Notes: a model not told the origin generated them from the sequence alone. A stretch of DNA of 64,000 nt from an uncultured Holophagaceae bacterium (GCA_903857495.1 CAIOFF010000061.1:1-64000); one strand, 5' to 3'. Shown: positions 44,758 to 54,041, counted from the first letter of the stretch. Numbers and translations are program-made.

Positions 44758-45627
44758 ATGGCCGAACTGACCACCGCCGAAGACCTTGAGCCGACCCTGC
44801 CCCCGGGCGCGGAGAAGGGCATGGTCCGGGACAACCTGGAAGTGATCTGCTTCGCCATGGTGCTGATCCTGTTCTTCAAGGCCTTCGTGGGCCAGCAGTT
44901 CAAGATCCCCTCTGCCTCCATGCGCAACACGCTGATGATTGGGGACCACCTGCTGGCCAACAAGTTCATCTACGCCCAGCCCCAGTGGGCCTGGGAAGAG
45001 GCCTTCTTCCCCATGCGCGGGGTGCGGCGCGGCGACATCATCGTCTTTCGCTACCCCATCGACCGCGACCAAGACTATGTGAAGCGCTGCGTGGCCCTGC
45101 CCGGGGACACGGTGGAGATGCGCGAGAAACGGCTCTACGTGAATGGCAAGCAGGCCACCGGCGCCTTCGAGCACCAGTTCGGGCGTGGCGCCGAGGGACC
45201 GGTGCCGGGGCCCTGGCCACCCGCGCGCTATGCCGGCGAGGCTGAGCGGCCCCAGGGCCTCTGGCGCCACGCGGACGCCGAGGTGCTCTCGCTGCACACC
45301 CGCAACCAGATGCAGGGCATGAACAGCCTCATCCAGGACGGCTTCAAGGACCGGCTGGGCCCTGTCACCGTGCCCCCGGGCCATGTCTTCGCCATGGGTG
45401 ACAACCGCGACAACAGCATGGACAGCCGCTACTGGGGCTTCCTGCCCCTGGACCACCTGCGCGGCCGTCCCTTCATCGTCTGGTGGAGCTTCCGCGAGGG
45501 CGCCACCGACAACGACAACGGCCATGTGCCCGAAGGCCCCGGTGATGTGGCCGGGGACTTCGTTGACGCCGCCCGCCACTTCTTCACCCGCACCCGCTGG
45601 GACCGCTCCGGGACCATTCCCGAGTAG
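44758..45627 (+). CDS. lepB: Signal peptidase I
   Basis: 289 residues. An N-terminal membrane segment (LEVICFAMVLILFFKAFV) precedes the catalytic Ser54 (KIPSASMRNTL). The general-base Lys109 is in DQDYVKRCVALPGD. Box E MGDNRDNSMDSRYWG is intact. It removes Sec/Tat signal peptides at the outer face of the inner membrane. An inserted loop of about 75 residues (around 145-205) between boxes D and E makes it longer than minimal enzymes, as in E. coli LepB. Confidence 0.94.
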   Translation: MAELTTAEDLEPTLPPGAEKGMVRDNLEVICFAMVLILFFKAFVGQQFKIPSASMRNTLMIGDHLLANKFIYAQPQWAWEEAFFPMRGVRRGDIIVFRYPIDRDQDYVKRCVALPGDTVEMREKRLYVNGKQATGAFEHQFGRGAEGPVPGPWPPARYAGEAERPQGLWRHADAEVLSLHTRNQMQGMNSLIQDGFKDRLGPVTVPPGHVFAMGDNRDNSMDSRYWGFLPLDHLRGRPFIVWWSFREGATDNDNGHVPEGPGDVAGDFVDAARHFFTRTRWDRSGTIPE

Positions 45628-45671
45628 GTGCATCCAGCCGGTTTAGCGTTTTGCCTATTTCCTACTTTGAT

Positions 45672-45869
45672 CCACCGATAATTACCAAATAATATTATCA
45701 GTAAATTATTATTGTTTTTATCATGCCTTTATCGGTGTTCATCGGTGTTCATCGGTGGATAATATTTTGTTTTTTCAAATTGATACTCAACCCAATTCGG
45801 TATGGAACAATCACGAAAAAAAGAAAAAAGCCTTTTTTAACCACCGATGAACACCGATGAACACCGATC
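45672..45869. repeat. R2: paired 10-bp-unit arrays (accgatgaac family)
   Basis: atcggtgttc atcggtgttc atcggtgg (45731-45758) and its perfect 28-base complement (45841-45868) form an inverted pair with an 82-base gap. A single unit ccaccgat at 45672-45679 closes a second, smaller hairpin. On the minus strand the segment after the array reads aaaggcatgataaaaa as in R1. The plus-strand array at 45841 is followed by aaaagctgataaagaat, matching the complement of the R1 spacer. The 300-bp gap between lepB and the nuclease gene holds nothing else I can name. Confidence 0.9.
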
Positions 45870-45927
45870 AAAAGCTGATAAAGAATAAAGATATGGAAAA
45901 TGACTTAATGAACGGGGGGGATCCCTT

Positions 45928-46737
45928 TTGAAAGCCATCCTCTTGTTGCTCATGGCCGCGCTGCCTCTGGAGGCCTGGGGGGACCAGGGGCACCGGGCGG
46001 TGTCGACGCTGTCGCTCACGGCGCTGCCGCCGGGGCCCCGGGCCTGGTTCGCGGGCCAGGAGGCCTTCATGGCGGGCCATGCCTCGGACCCGGATCACTG
46101 GAAGTCCGATCCCAAGGAGCGCCCCCGCCACTACATGAACCTGGAGGCCTTCGGCGGCCCGGGCCACCTGCCCCGCACTCAGGAAGCCGCGCGGGAGCAG
46201 GCCGGTGGCGGCTTCACCCGCAACGGGGTGGTGCCCTGGGTCATCCAGGACCGGTGGCAGGACCTGGTGGCGGCCTTTCAGACTGGTGACCCCGCCAAGG
46301 TGGCCGAGGCGGCCGCGATCGTGGGCCACTACATCGGCGACGCCCACGTGCCCCTGCACACCTCCCTGGACCACGACGGCAAGACCACGGACCAGCGGGG
46401 CGTCCACAGCCGCTGGGAGAGCGGCCTCCTGGGTCGGATGCAGGGCCTGGACACGCTGCCCATTCCACCCGCCAAGGTTGATCCCGGCTTCCTCCAGCGC
46501 CCCTGGACCTGGCTGGAGCAGGCCCACAGCCTGGTGCCCCAGCTGCTGGCCGACGACCTCGCCGCGGACCGCACCACCCCCCGCAGCACGCGGGGCAAGG
46601 CCCGCGGTCCCGCCTACTGGGCGCTGTTCAAGGAGACCGAGGGCCCCGTCGCCCGGCAGCAGCTCACCCTCGCCGCCCAGCACCTCGCCGACGCCATCCT
46701 CAACGCCTGGATCGCGGCGGGGAAGCCAACCCGGTAG
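45928..46737 (+). CDS. S1/P1-family zinc nuclease, secreted
   Basis: 269 residues. After a signal peptide (ILLLLMAALPLEA) the mature protein begins WGDQGHRAV, in which the N-terminal Trp binds zinc in this family. Further ligands are DPDHWKSD, RHYMNLE, AAIVGHYIGDAHVPLHTSLDHDG and VHSRWES. S1/P1 nucleases cleave single-stranded DNA/RNA and 3' nucleotides; a nucleotide-scavenging role in the periplasm or medium is likely. A TTG start follows a G-rich ribosome-binding site; no in-frame ATG is nearby. Confidence 0.9.
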   Translation: MKAILLLLMAALPLEAWGDQGHRAVSTLSLTALPPGPRAWFAGQEAFMAGHASDPDHWKSDPKERPRHYMNLEAFGGPGHLPRTQEAAREQAGGGFTRNGVVPWVIQDRWQDLVAAFQTGDPAKVAEAAAIVGHYIGDAHVPLHTSLDHDGKTTDQRGVHSRWESGLLGRMQGLDTLPIPPAKVDPGFLQRPWTWLEQAHSLVPQLLADDLAADRTTPRSTRGKARGPAYWALFKETEGPVARQQLTLAAQHLADAILNAWIAAGKPTR

Positions 46738-46761
46738 CCAGGGAATCACCGCAAAGAATTT

Positions 46762-46847
46762 TTAACCACAAAGAACACAAAGAACACAAAAAGGGCGAAC
46801 CTGCCTTTCTTTGTGTCCTTTGTGTCCTTTGTGTTCTTTGTGGTTAA
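46762..46847. repeat. R3: 9-bp-unit inverted array (acaaagaac family)
   Basis: Left arm ttaaccacaaagaacacaaagaacacaaa (46762-46790; written in parts, ttaaccacaaagaac then acaaagaacacaaa) and right arm 46819-46847 pair in 28 of 29 positions. The unit is 9 bp. It sits between the nuclease stop and the convergent small-protein stop, a possible terminator position. The same arm family recurs at 53974-54041. Confidence 0.9.
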
Positions 46848-46915
46848 TTTTCTTTTCCGCTTTTCTTCGTGGTCTTAGTGGTGAGCCCTTTTTTCTTCCC
46901 CAGCCCACCCAGGAC

Positions 46916-47380
46916 TCACTTGGGGTCTTCCCACCGCTTGCGGTCGAGCCAGACCTGCTCGGTCTTGCCTCTGGGGTCTTTGCCGACCCAGTGCAGCTTC
47001 TGCGGCCCGATGGCGTCCTTCTTGGTGACGCTGACGCCAGGGCCTTCGCCGGTGCGCAGGAGGTGCAGCAGGGCTTCCACGCTGGGCGTCTGGGGCAGAA
47101 AGGGCAAGGGCAGGCCGGCCAGGGTGGCGGCGCGCTGATCCAGCTTCTGCCGGGGCGCCAGCAGGTGGTAGCCCGCGGCCCGGTCGCCTTCCAGCAGCAC
47201 CAGGCGCTCGCCCTGGGCGTGCAGCTCCAGGATGAGGCGACCGCTCTTGGGTTCCATGAGCAGGCTCAGGGTGCCGACGCCTTCCCCATCGGGGCCCGAG
47301 TAGCCCCAGCCGTACATGGCACGGACCGGAGCCTTGGCAGGCGCGGCTTCGGTCATGGCCGGAGGGACCTGGAGGAGCAT
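46916..47380 (-). CDS. Small hypothetical protein, possibly LolB-like
   Basis: 154 residues. The start ATG overlaps the stop of the TPR gene by one base, so it is coupled to it. The sequence VRAMYGWGYSGPDGEGVGTL, RLILELHAQGERLVLLEG and ATLAGLPLPFLPQTPS is beta-strand-rich, like the lipoprotein-carrier fold (LolA/LolB), but there is no signal peptide or lipobox. An outer-membrane lipoprotein role is therefore weak. No motif-based function assigned. Confidence 0.6.
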   Translation of the reverse strand: MLLQVPPAMTEAAPAKAPVRAMYGWGYSGPDGEGVGTLSLLMEPKSGRLILELHAQGERLVLLEGDRAAGYHLLAPRQKLDQRAATLAGLPLPFLPQTPSVEALLHLLRTGEGPGVSVTKKDAIGPQKLHWVGKDPRGKTEQVWLDRKRWEDPK

Positions 47381-49242
47381 CAGTCTTCCTCCTCGTCCTC
47401 GTCCGGCACGGCGGCTTTCGGCGCGGTCTCGGAGGCCGCCGCCTCCCGCTTGGCCGCAGCCTCCTTGGCGAGGCGCACGCGCAGCTCGCCCAGGCGCTTT
47501 TCGAGCCCGACCCGCTCCGGGAAGACGAAGGCCAGGGCGCGCTCCCACTGCTCGGCGGCCTCGGCCAGCTTGCCCTGCTTCACCAGGACTTCGCCGAGGT
47601 GCTTGCGGACCTCGGGACTGAAGGGGCTCAGGTCCACGGCCCGCCGCAGGGTGGCTTCCGCCTCGGCGATCCGGCCCAGCTTGAACTGCGCCCAGCCCAG
47701 GCTGTCGACCACGTTGCCGTTGTCGGGTGTCGCCTTGGCGCTGGCCTCGATGAGGGCTGCGGCCTCCTCGAGCTGGACGTCCTGCTCCAGGAGCAGGTAG
47801 CCGAGGTTGTTCTGGACCAGGGAGTTGGCGGGCTCCAGGGCCTGGGCCTCGCGCAGCACGGCCATGGCTTCCGCGTGCCGGTCGAGCTGGTCCAGGGCCT
47901 GGCTTTGCGTGATGAGGCTGTCCACGCTGCGGGTGGGCACCAGTCGGCGGGCCCGCTCCAGGGCCTCCAGGCACTTGTCCCAGCGCGAGAACTCCTGCCA
48001 GAGCGCTGCCATGCCCTCGAGGTGCAGATTCTCCACGGCCGCACGGGCATCCTTCCGGGAGAAGAAATTGTATTCGAGATAGTTCGACGGCAGCTTGGCC
48101 GCCTGCTTGAAGAAGGGCAGGAGCGGGAAGCGGGCGACCCCCTCCCGGAGGGCGGCCAGGGCGCTCGGCCAGTCGTTCTGGCTGACGTGGGCCTGGACCT
48201 TGAAGACCTGCGCCTCGCCGTCGGTGCGCGGCCGGGGCGGTCGGTTCTGGAGGAAGGTCAGCAGCACCTTGCCCTTGCCCTGCAGCAGCAGGGCCTCGGC
48301 ATAGAGCATGTGGGCGCCGTCGCCGATCCAGTCCGCCTCGATGGGCTGCGCCACCAGCACGCTCAGGCGGGCCTCGGCCTCGGCGAAGCGGCCCAGGTTC
48401 ATGAGGGCCCGCGCGGTGTGGAAGGTGAGGTTCGGACTGCCCTTGATGGCTTCGGCCTTGGCCAGCGTCTCGAGCGCCTCCGCAAACCGCGCGGTCTGCA
48501 TGCGGATGAGGGACACGTTCTCCCAGAGTCCCGCTTCCTGGGGCAGGTGCCGGGCCAGCAGGAGGAAGCTCTCTTCGGCGTGAGCCAGGTAGCCCAGCTT
48601 GATCTGCTCCCGGGCCAGCTCTTCCAGCAGGCGCAGGTGCCGGTCCTCGGCGCCGCGGGCGTTGAGGGCCAGCAGGGCTTCCCGCTTGCCTTCATAGCTC
48701 TGGGTGGCCCGCGCGTGGATCAGGGCCCGCTCCCAGGCGGGGCTGAAGCCGGGCCGCATGCGGCCCAGGCGCAGCCAGGCCTTGAGCGCACCCTCGCCGT
48801 CCTTGAGCTGCTCGGAGACCTCGCCCAGGCGCGCCCACAGCTCGGGGTCCAGGGGCAGGCGCTGGGCCGCGGCCCGTAGCTCCTTCGCGGCCTGGGGTCC
48901 CAGGGAGGGGTCCTTCTGCATGCGCTGGTACTGCAGCAGGGCCAGGTGGGCCTGGGCCTCGGCATTCTGGGGGGCGAGCTCCACGGCGCGCCTGGCGGGG
49001 GCCACGGCGGCATCCGGTTCATCTGCCTCCTGGAGGGCCTCGGACAACCGGAGGTTCGCCTCGGCGCTCTCCGGCACCTGGGCGAGCACGCGGCGGTAGA
49101 GCGCCGCAGCAGCCTTGGGATCCTCCCCCCCGCCCCGCAGCTGGAGCGCCCGGGCCTGGAGCATGAGCGCCCGCACATCCTCGGCGGAGGCAGGCGCCGC
49201 TGCCAGGAACAGGGCGAGAAGGGGGGACCGGAGGTCAGGCAC
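47380..49242 (-). CDS. Exported TPR-repeat protein
   Basis: 620 residues. An N-terminal signal peptide (SPLLALFLAAAPASAED) is followed by about 15 tetratricopeptide-like helices from 25 to 590 (SAEANLRLSEALQEADEPDA; AEAQAHLALLQYQRM; NSLVQNNLGYLLLEQ; GNVVDSLGWAQFKLGRIAEA). The tail is acidic (PDEDEEED). It is probably periplasmic or outer-membrane-associated and scaffolds a protein complex. The GTG start overlaps the aroB stop by 8 bases. It is the third gene of the M28-aroB-TPR-small protein operon. Confidence 0.85.
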   Translation of the reverse strand: MPDLRSPLLALFLAAAPASAEDVRALMLQARALQLRGGGEDPKAAAALYRRVLAQVPESAEANLRLSEALQEADEPDAAVAPARRAVELAPQNAEAQAHLALLQYQRMQKDPSLGPQAAKELRAAAQRLPLDPELWARLGEVSEQLKDGEGALKAWLRLGRMRPGFSPAWERALIHARATQSYEGKREALLALNARGAEDRHLRLLEELAREQIKLGYLAHAEESFLLLARHLPQEAGLWENVSLIRMQTARFAEALETLAKAEAIKGSPNLTFHTARALMNLGRFAEAEARLSVLVAQPIEADWIGDGAHMLYAEALLLQGKGKVLLTFLQNRPPRPRTDGEAQVFKVQAHVSQNDWPSALAALREGVARFPLLPFFKQAAKLPSNYLEYNFFSRKDARAAVENLHLEGMAALWQEFSRWDKCLEALERARRLVPTRSVDSLITQSQALDQLDRHAEAMAVLREAQALEPANSLVQNNLGYLLLEQDVQLEEAAALIEASAKATPDNGNVVDSLGWAQFKLGRIAEAEATLRRAVDLSPFSPEVRKHLGEVLVKQGKLAEAAEQWERALAFVFPERVGLEKRLGELRVRLAKEAAAKREAAASETAPKAAVPDEDEEED

Positions 49243-50299
49243 GGGGGAACTCCTGGCGGAGCAGGGACAGCATGCGGGCGTGGGCGGATTCCCAGACGCT
49301 CGGTGGCAGCAGGCGCTGGATGGCCGGCTCGGCGGGGCGCGGCAGGATGCAGTAGATCTCGATCACCGAGGCGGCGTCCGCGGGCTCGGCGGCGCGCCGG
49401 GCCTTCTTGTCCCGCGCCAGCAGCGGCAGACAGGCCGACCAGGGCGCCACCAGGGGCGCCAGCGGCGCCAGGCGCTGGGCCATGGCGTCCAGCAGCGGCG
49501 CCGGGAAGGGCTTGAGGTTCTGCTCTTCCGCCAGGAGGCAGGTACCCAGCAGGCCCAGGCCCACGGACTCGCCGTGCAGCAGCTGGTAGCCCGAAGCCGC
49601 CTCCAGGGCGTGGCCCAGGGTATGGCCCAGGTTCAGCAGGCGCCGCTCGCCGGATTCCCGGGGGTCGCGGTGGACCACACCAGCCTTGAAAGCCAGCGCC
49701 CGCTCCACCCAGGAGAACTTGACGGGACCGTCCTGGAGCATCTCCTCCGCCCAGGCCATCTCGCCCAGGATGAGGGCGGTCTTGATCAGCTCCCAGCGGC
49801 CGTTCTCGACGTGCCGCTCGGGGAGGGAGGCCAGAAAGTCCGTGCAGGCCACCAGCCTCCGGGGGGCGTGGAAGGCGCCCACCAGGTTCTTGCCGGCCTC
49901 CAGGTCGGCACCGGTCTTCCCTCCCAGGGCCGCATCAGCCATGGCCAGCAGCGTGGTCGGCCACACCTGCCACGCCACGCCACGCAGGTAGAGCGAGGCC
50001 GCGAGGCCCGTGAGATCCGACAGGACGCCGCCGCCGAGGGCCACCACCGTGAGGTCCCGGTGGAAGGGCGCCCGGGCCCAGTGCTCCAGCCAGGGCAGGA
50101 TGGTGCGGAGGTTCTTGTCCTCCTCCGGCACGGAGACCCAAAGGGCCTGGGGCGGCTCCGGCATGCCGGCGCCGAGCCAGGCTTCGCGGAGGGCCTGATC
50201 GCCCACCAGGGTCCAGGGGCCCTCGGGCAGCAGGTCGCGCTCCGGAGCCTCCAGAAGGAAGACCTCGGTGGCGAACCCGGAGGGCGTGGCCAGTCTCAC
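49235..50299 (-). CDS. aroB: 3-dehydroquinate synthase
   Basis: 354 residues, slightly shorter than usual. The NAD/substrate motifs ALGGGVLSDLTGLAASLYLRG, WPTTLLAMADAALGGKTGAD, VKNGRW-like VENGRWELIKTALI, RRLLNLGHTLGHALEAASGY and LLHGESVGLG are all present. It cyclises DAHP to 3-dehydroquinate, second step of the shikimate pathway. Its GTG start shares a base with the M28 gene stop. The usual partner aroK is not adjacent but is fused to thiE at 54160. Confidence 0.93.
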   Translation of the reverse strand: MRLATPSGFATEVFLLEAPERDLLPEGPWTLVGDQALREAWLGAGMPEPPQALWVSVPEEDKNLRTILPWLEHWARAPFHRDLTVVALGGGVLSDLTGLAASLYLRGVAWQVWPTTLLAMADAALGGKTGADLEAGKNLVGAFHAPRRLVACTDFLASLPERHVENGRWELIKTALILGEMAWAEEMLQDGPVKFSWVERALAFKAGVVHRDPRESGERRLLNLGHTLGHALEAASGYQLLHGESVGLGLLGTCLLAEEQNLKPFPAPLLDAMAQRLAPLAPLVAPWSACLPLLARDKKARRAAEPADAASVIEIYCILPRPAEPAIQRLLPPSVWESAHARMLSLLRQEFPRA

Positions 50300-52056
50300 T
50301 AGCGGCCCTTCAGGGTTGCTTCGGCCTTCATGAGCTGGTCGCCGCGCAGCCACTGGATGACTGCCTTGTCGCCGGGCTTGTAGCTGCCCAGGACGCCCAT
50401 GTAGTCGTAGATGCTCTTGATGGGCTTGTCCCCGAACTGCACCATGATGTCGCCCGCCTGCATGCCGATGGTCTCGGCGGTGGAGCCCTTGCTCACGCCG
50501 TTGATGCGGAAGCCCTTGGCGTTGTCCGCGTAGTCCGGCAGGGTGCCGAAGGCGATGCGCATGGGGCCGCCGTCGCCCTTCATGGGAATCTTGGCCGTCT
50601 CGGCGTCCCAGGCCGGCAGCATATCCGCATTGGCGAGGTCCAGCGTCACCGCCTTGCCGAAGACGGCGAGGCGCGCCATGCCCGCGAAGTTGATGAGGTC
50701 CGCCGTGTCCGTGGGCCGGTGGTATTCCCCGTGGATGCCTGTGAAGAAGAAGAAGGTCGGGATCTTGGCCTGGGAGAAGGTCATGTGGTCCGAGCCACCC
50801 ACGCTGGCGCCGACATCGGCGCTCACGGAGAAGTCCTTGGGCACGAACTTCTGCGCGGCCTCCACGGCGGACTTCGGCGCGCCGAGGCCGCCCATCATGA
50901 GCTTGGGCGCCTTCAGGTCCAGCCGACCCACCATGTCGAAGTTGAGCATGAACTTCACGGACTCCAGCGGCTGGGTGGGGTGCTGCACCCAGTACTGGGA
51001 GCCCAGGAGGCCCTCCTCTTCCCCGCCGAAGTGCAGCACGAGGATCGAGCGCTTCGGCTTGGCCTGCTTCAGCTGCCGGGCCAGCTCCACGACCATGGCC
51101 GTGCCGGAGGCGTTGTCGTCGGCCCCGGGGTGGACCTGCCCGCGGCCCTCGGCGCCCGCCATGCTGTGGCGCTCGCCCATGCCGAGGTGGTCCATGTGCG
51201 CGCCGATAGCGATGAACTCCTTCTTCAGCTTGGGATCCCGGCCGGGAATGACGGCCACGACGTTGGGCACCTGGGCCTCGGCACGGCTCAGCTTCAGGTC
51301 AAGGTTGAGGGCCGTCCAGGGCGCCAGCACGAAGTCCTGGCTGGCGGGCTTGCCCGTCTCCTTGATGGTCTTCAGCCGGGCCACCAGGTCGCCGCAGTTG
51401 GCGGCGAGGGCCTCGGCGGTGATGCCAACCACGGGGATCTCCAGCTTCACCGGACCCTCTTCGCGCAGCAGGGAGCGCACGCCGTTCTCCTCGAGCACGA
51501 TGACGCCCGCCACCTTGGCGGCTTCCAGGCGCTTCAGCCGGGCCAGCAGGCTGCGATCCATGCGCGGCAGGTGGGCGAAGATGTCGAGGTCGGGCACCGT
51601 GCGGGCGATGACCGCCACGTGGCCCTTCAGGTCGATGCCCGCGAAGTCATCGTAGCCCCCGGGGATCTGGACGCCGTAGCCGAGGAAGGCCAGGGGACGG
51701 TTCCGGAAACCCGCGTCGGCGCTGAGCCCCAGGGCCTCGATGTCCTTGCCCCACACCAGGGGCCGGAGGCTGTCGCCGTGGACCAGGGCCGCATCCTGGC
51801 TCTCCCGGACCACCTTGGCGATGAAGGGGAAGTGCTGGAGCTGCGTCTTCAGGCCCAGGGCCTTGAGCTGCTTCTCGATGCGCCGGGCGGCCTGTTCCAG
51901 CTCGGGATAGCCGTTGCCACGCCCCTTCAGCTCCGGAGCCGCGAGGAAGGTCACGTCCTTCCGGAGCCGGGCCTCCGTGGCCTTGTCCAGGCTGGCCTGA
52001 GCCGGCGCCTGGGCGACAAGGCTGGTGGCGATGAGAAAGAGGGTCCAAGGGCGCAT
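50299..52056 (-). CDS. Secreted M28 aminopeptidase with PA insert and C-terminal PDZ domain
   Basis: 585 residues. Signal peptide (LFLIATSLVAQAPAQA), a PA-type insert (about 95-215: HVAVIARTVPDLDIF), then an M28 core with the zinc ligands AHMDHLG, GADDNASGTA, FGGEEEGLLG, NFDMVGR and EYHRPTDTAD. A PDZ domain (about 490-570: KGFRINGVSKGSTAETIG, GDIMVQFGDKPIKS) ends the protein. Bi-zinc exopeptidase of the periplasm or outside; PDZ may bind C-termini or partners. It is the first gene of a tightly overlapping operon into aroB. Confidence 0.92.
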   Translation of the reverse strand: MRPWTLFLIATSLVAQAPAQASLDKATEARLRKDVTFLAAPELKGRGNGYPELEQAARRIEKQLKALGLKTQLQHFPFIAKVVRESQDAALVHGDSLRPLVWGKDIEALGLSADAGFRNRPLAFLGYGVQIPGGYDDFAGIDLKGHVAVIARTVPDLDIFAHLPRMDRSLLARLKRLEAAKVAGVIVLEENGVRSLLREEGPVKLEIPVVGITAEALAANCGDLVARLKTIKETGKPASQDFVLAPWTALNLDLKLSRAEAQVPNVVAVIPGRDPKLKKEFIAIGAHMDHLGMGERHSMAGAEGRGQVHPGADDNASGTAMVVELARQLKQAKPKRSILVLHFGGEEEGLLGSQYWVQHPTQPLESVKFMLNFDMVGRLDLKAPKLMMGGLGAPKSAVEAAQKFVPKDFSVSADVGASVGGSDHMTFSQAKIPTFFFFTGIHGEYHRPTDTADLINFAGMARLAVFGKAVTLDLANADMLPAWDAETAKIPMKGDGGPMRIAFGTLPDYADNAKGFRINGVSKGSTAETIGMQAGDIMVQFGDKPIKSIYDYMGVLGSYKPGDKAVIQWLRGDQLMKAEATLKGR

Positions 52057-52147
52057 GGGGTCTCCAACGGAAGCTCCAGTTTACAGGTCGCGCCCCGTTC
52101 CGGCGAGGCGCCACCGTACCGGGCACCAGGTGTGGGAGAATGGGCTC

Positions 52148-53935
52148 ATGTCTGAACAGGGAGCCTTCTTCCGGTCCGATCAGGTGGACCAGCGACCCAT
52201 GCGCCACGCGCTGCTGTGGCGCCTGGCAGGCTACCTGCGCCCCCAGTGGGCCTCCCTGCTGGCCCTGCTGGTGCTCATGGCCCTGGGCGCCTTCCTGGAG
52301 GTGCTGCCCTCGGAGCTGACGCTGCGCCTCATCAACCGCTTCATGGGCCAGGGCAGCCTCCGGGGCGCCGCGCCCTTGATCGCGGGCTTCTTCGGCATCC
52401 TCGTCGCCGGTTTCCTGGTCAGCTTCGCCCGCTACTTCCTGCTGGCCCGGGTGGGTCAGCGGGCCATGCTCGACCTCCGGGTGCAGCTCTTCGCCCACCT
52501 GATGGGGCGCAGCACCGACTTCTTCCACCGCAACCCCGTGGGCCGCCTCATGACGCGGGTCACCAGCGATGTCCAGAACCTCAACGAGATGTTCGCCTCG
52601 GGCTTCGTGGCCATCGTGGGGGATGCCCTGTCCCTGCTGGCCATCGTGGGCTGGATGTTCTGGACCCACGCGGGCATGGCCCTGGTGGCCCTGGGCATCC
52701 TGCCCTTCCTCCTGATCGCCACGGAGGTCTTCCGGCGCCGGGCGGGGGACGCCTTCCGCGAGACCCAGCGGCGCTACGCGGCCATCAACGCCTTCCTCCA
52801 GGAGCAGATCTCCGGCATGGGCCTGGTACAGGTCAATGCCCAGGAGGCCCGCAGCGCCCAGCAGTTCCAGACCATCAACGAGGACTACTTCCAGGCCTTC
52901 CTCCGCACCATCTTCGCCTACGCGGTGTTCTTCCCGGTGGTGGAGTTCATCACCTCCGGCACCCTGGCGGCCCTGATCTTCTACGCGGGCTTCAAGCTCC
53001 AGGCCGGGGCCATCACCTGGGGCCTGCTCCTGGCCTTCATCCAGCAGTCCAGCCGCTTCTTCCGGCCCATCCGCGAGCTGGCCGAGCGCTACAACGTCAT
53101 GCAGACCGCCCTGGCCTCCAGCGAGCGCATCTTCAAGCTGCTGGACAACCAGGAGGCGATCCCCGAGGACCCGGCGGCCGAGTCTGCGGCCTTCAATCGC
53201 GAGATCCGCTTCGAGGACGTCACCTTCGCCTACGAGGAGGGCGGCCGGAAGGTCGTCCGCAGCCTCAGCGGCGTCATCCCCCGGGGCCGCCGCGTGGCCG
53301 TGGTGGGCCACACCGGCGCGGGCAAGAGCACCCTCATCAACCTGCTCATGCGCTTCTACGACGTGCACGCGGGACGCATCACCGTGGACGGCGCCGACGT
53401 GCGTCGGCTGAAGGTCCGCGAGTTGCGCGCCCTCTTCGGCCTGGTGCTGCAGGACGTGTTCGTCTTCTCAGGCAGCCTCCGCGACAACATCGTGCTGGAC
53501 CGGCCCCTGGACCTGGCCCGCCTGGACTCGGTGCTGGAGCAGAGCCAGCTCAAGGATCTGGTCGAGCGCCTGCCGCTGGGCCTGGACACCCAGGTTGGCG
53601 AGCGCGGCCAGAAGCTCAGCGCCGGTGAGCGCCAGCTGCTGGCCTTCGCCCGCATGCTCTACCTGGAGCCGGCAGTGCTGCTGCTCGACGAGGCCACCGC
53701 CAACATCGACTCCGAGACCGAGGCCAAGATCCAGAAGGTCATCGAGCGCGTGAGCCACCGCCTCACCACCTTCACCATCGCCCACCGGCTCTCCACCATC
53801 CGGGACGCCGACGAGATCTGGGTGCTGGACCAGGGCGCCCTCGTCGAGCGCGGCACCCACGACAGCCTCATCGCCCAGGACGGCGTCTACGCCAAGCTCG
53901 TCCGCCTCCAGTTCGCCGAGGGCGAGGCCGCGTAG
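52148..53935 (+). CDS. ABC exporter, MsbA-like half transporter
   Basis: 595 residues. Six membrane helices (about 30-330) are followed by an ATPase with Walker A VVGHTGAGKST (near 388), LQDVFVFSGSL Q-loop, signature LSAGERQLLA (LSGGQ variant), Walker B AVLLLDEATANID and the IAHRLST His. The homodimer exports lipids or drugs; lipid A-core (MsbA) is plausible given waaA in the window, but it could be any type I exporter. Start ATG is at 52148. It is divergent from the M28 gene with about 90 bp between. Confidence 0.9.
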   Translation: MSEQGAFFRSDQVDQRPMRHALLWRLAGYLRPQWASLLALLVLMALGAFLEVLPSELTLRLINRFMGQGSLRGAAPLIAGFFGILVAGFLVSFARYFLLARVGQRAMLDLRVQLFAHLMGRSTDFFHRNPVGRLMTRVTSDVQNLNEMFASGFVAIVGDALSLLAIVGWMFWTHAGMALVALGILPFLLIATEVFRRRAGDAFRETQRRYAAINAFLQEQISGMGLVQVNAQEARSAQQFQTINEDYFQAFLRTIFAYAVFFPVVEFITSGTLAALIFYAGFKLQAGAITWGLLLAFIQQSSRFFRPIRELAERYNVMQTALASSERIFKLLDNQEAIPEDPAAESAAFNREIRFEDVTFAYEEGGRKVVRSLSGVIPRGRRVAVVGHTGAGKSTLINLLMRFYDVHAGRITVDGADVRRLKVRELRALFGLVLQDVFVFSGSLRDNIVLDRPLDLARLDSVLEQSQLKDLVERLPLGLDTQVGERGQKLSAGERQLLAFARMLYLEPAVLLLDEATANIDSETEAKIQKVIERVSHRLTTFTIAHRLSTIRDADEIWVLDQGALVERGTHDSLIAQDGVYAKLVRLQFAEGEAA

Positions 53936-53973
53936 GGCCGGAAGCCGAACAGCTGACCACAGAGAACAGCGGT

Positions 53974-54041
53974 TTAACCACAAAGAACACAAAAAAACCA
54001 AGCCCTCCTTCCTTTGTGCCCTTTGTGTTCTTTGTGGTTAA
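53974..54041. repeat. R4: 9-bp-unit inverted array (acaaagaac family)
   Basis: ttaaccacaaagaacacaaa (53974-53993) and its perfect 20-base complement (54022-54041) with a 28-base gap, downstream of the exporter stop. Additional half-arm ccacagagaac precedes it at about 53957. Same family as R3. The 224-bp gap 53936-54159 otherwise shows nothing; no thiamine (TPP) riboswitch core was found before the ThiE fusion gene. Confidence 0.88.
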
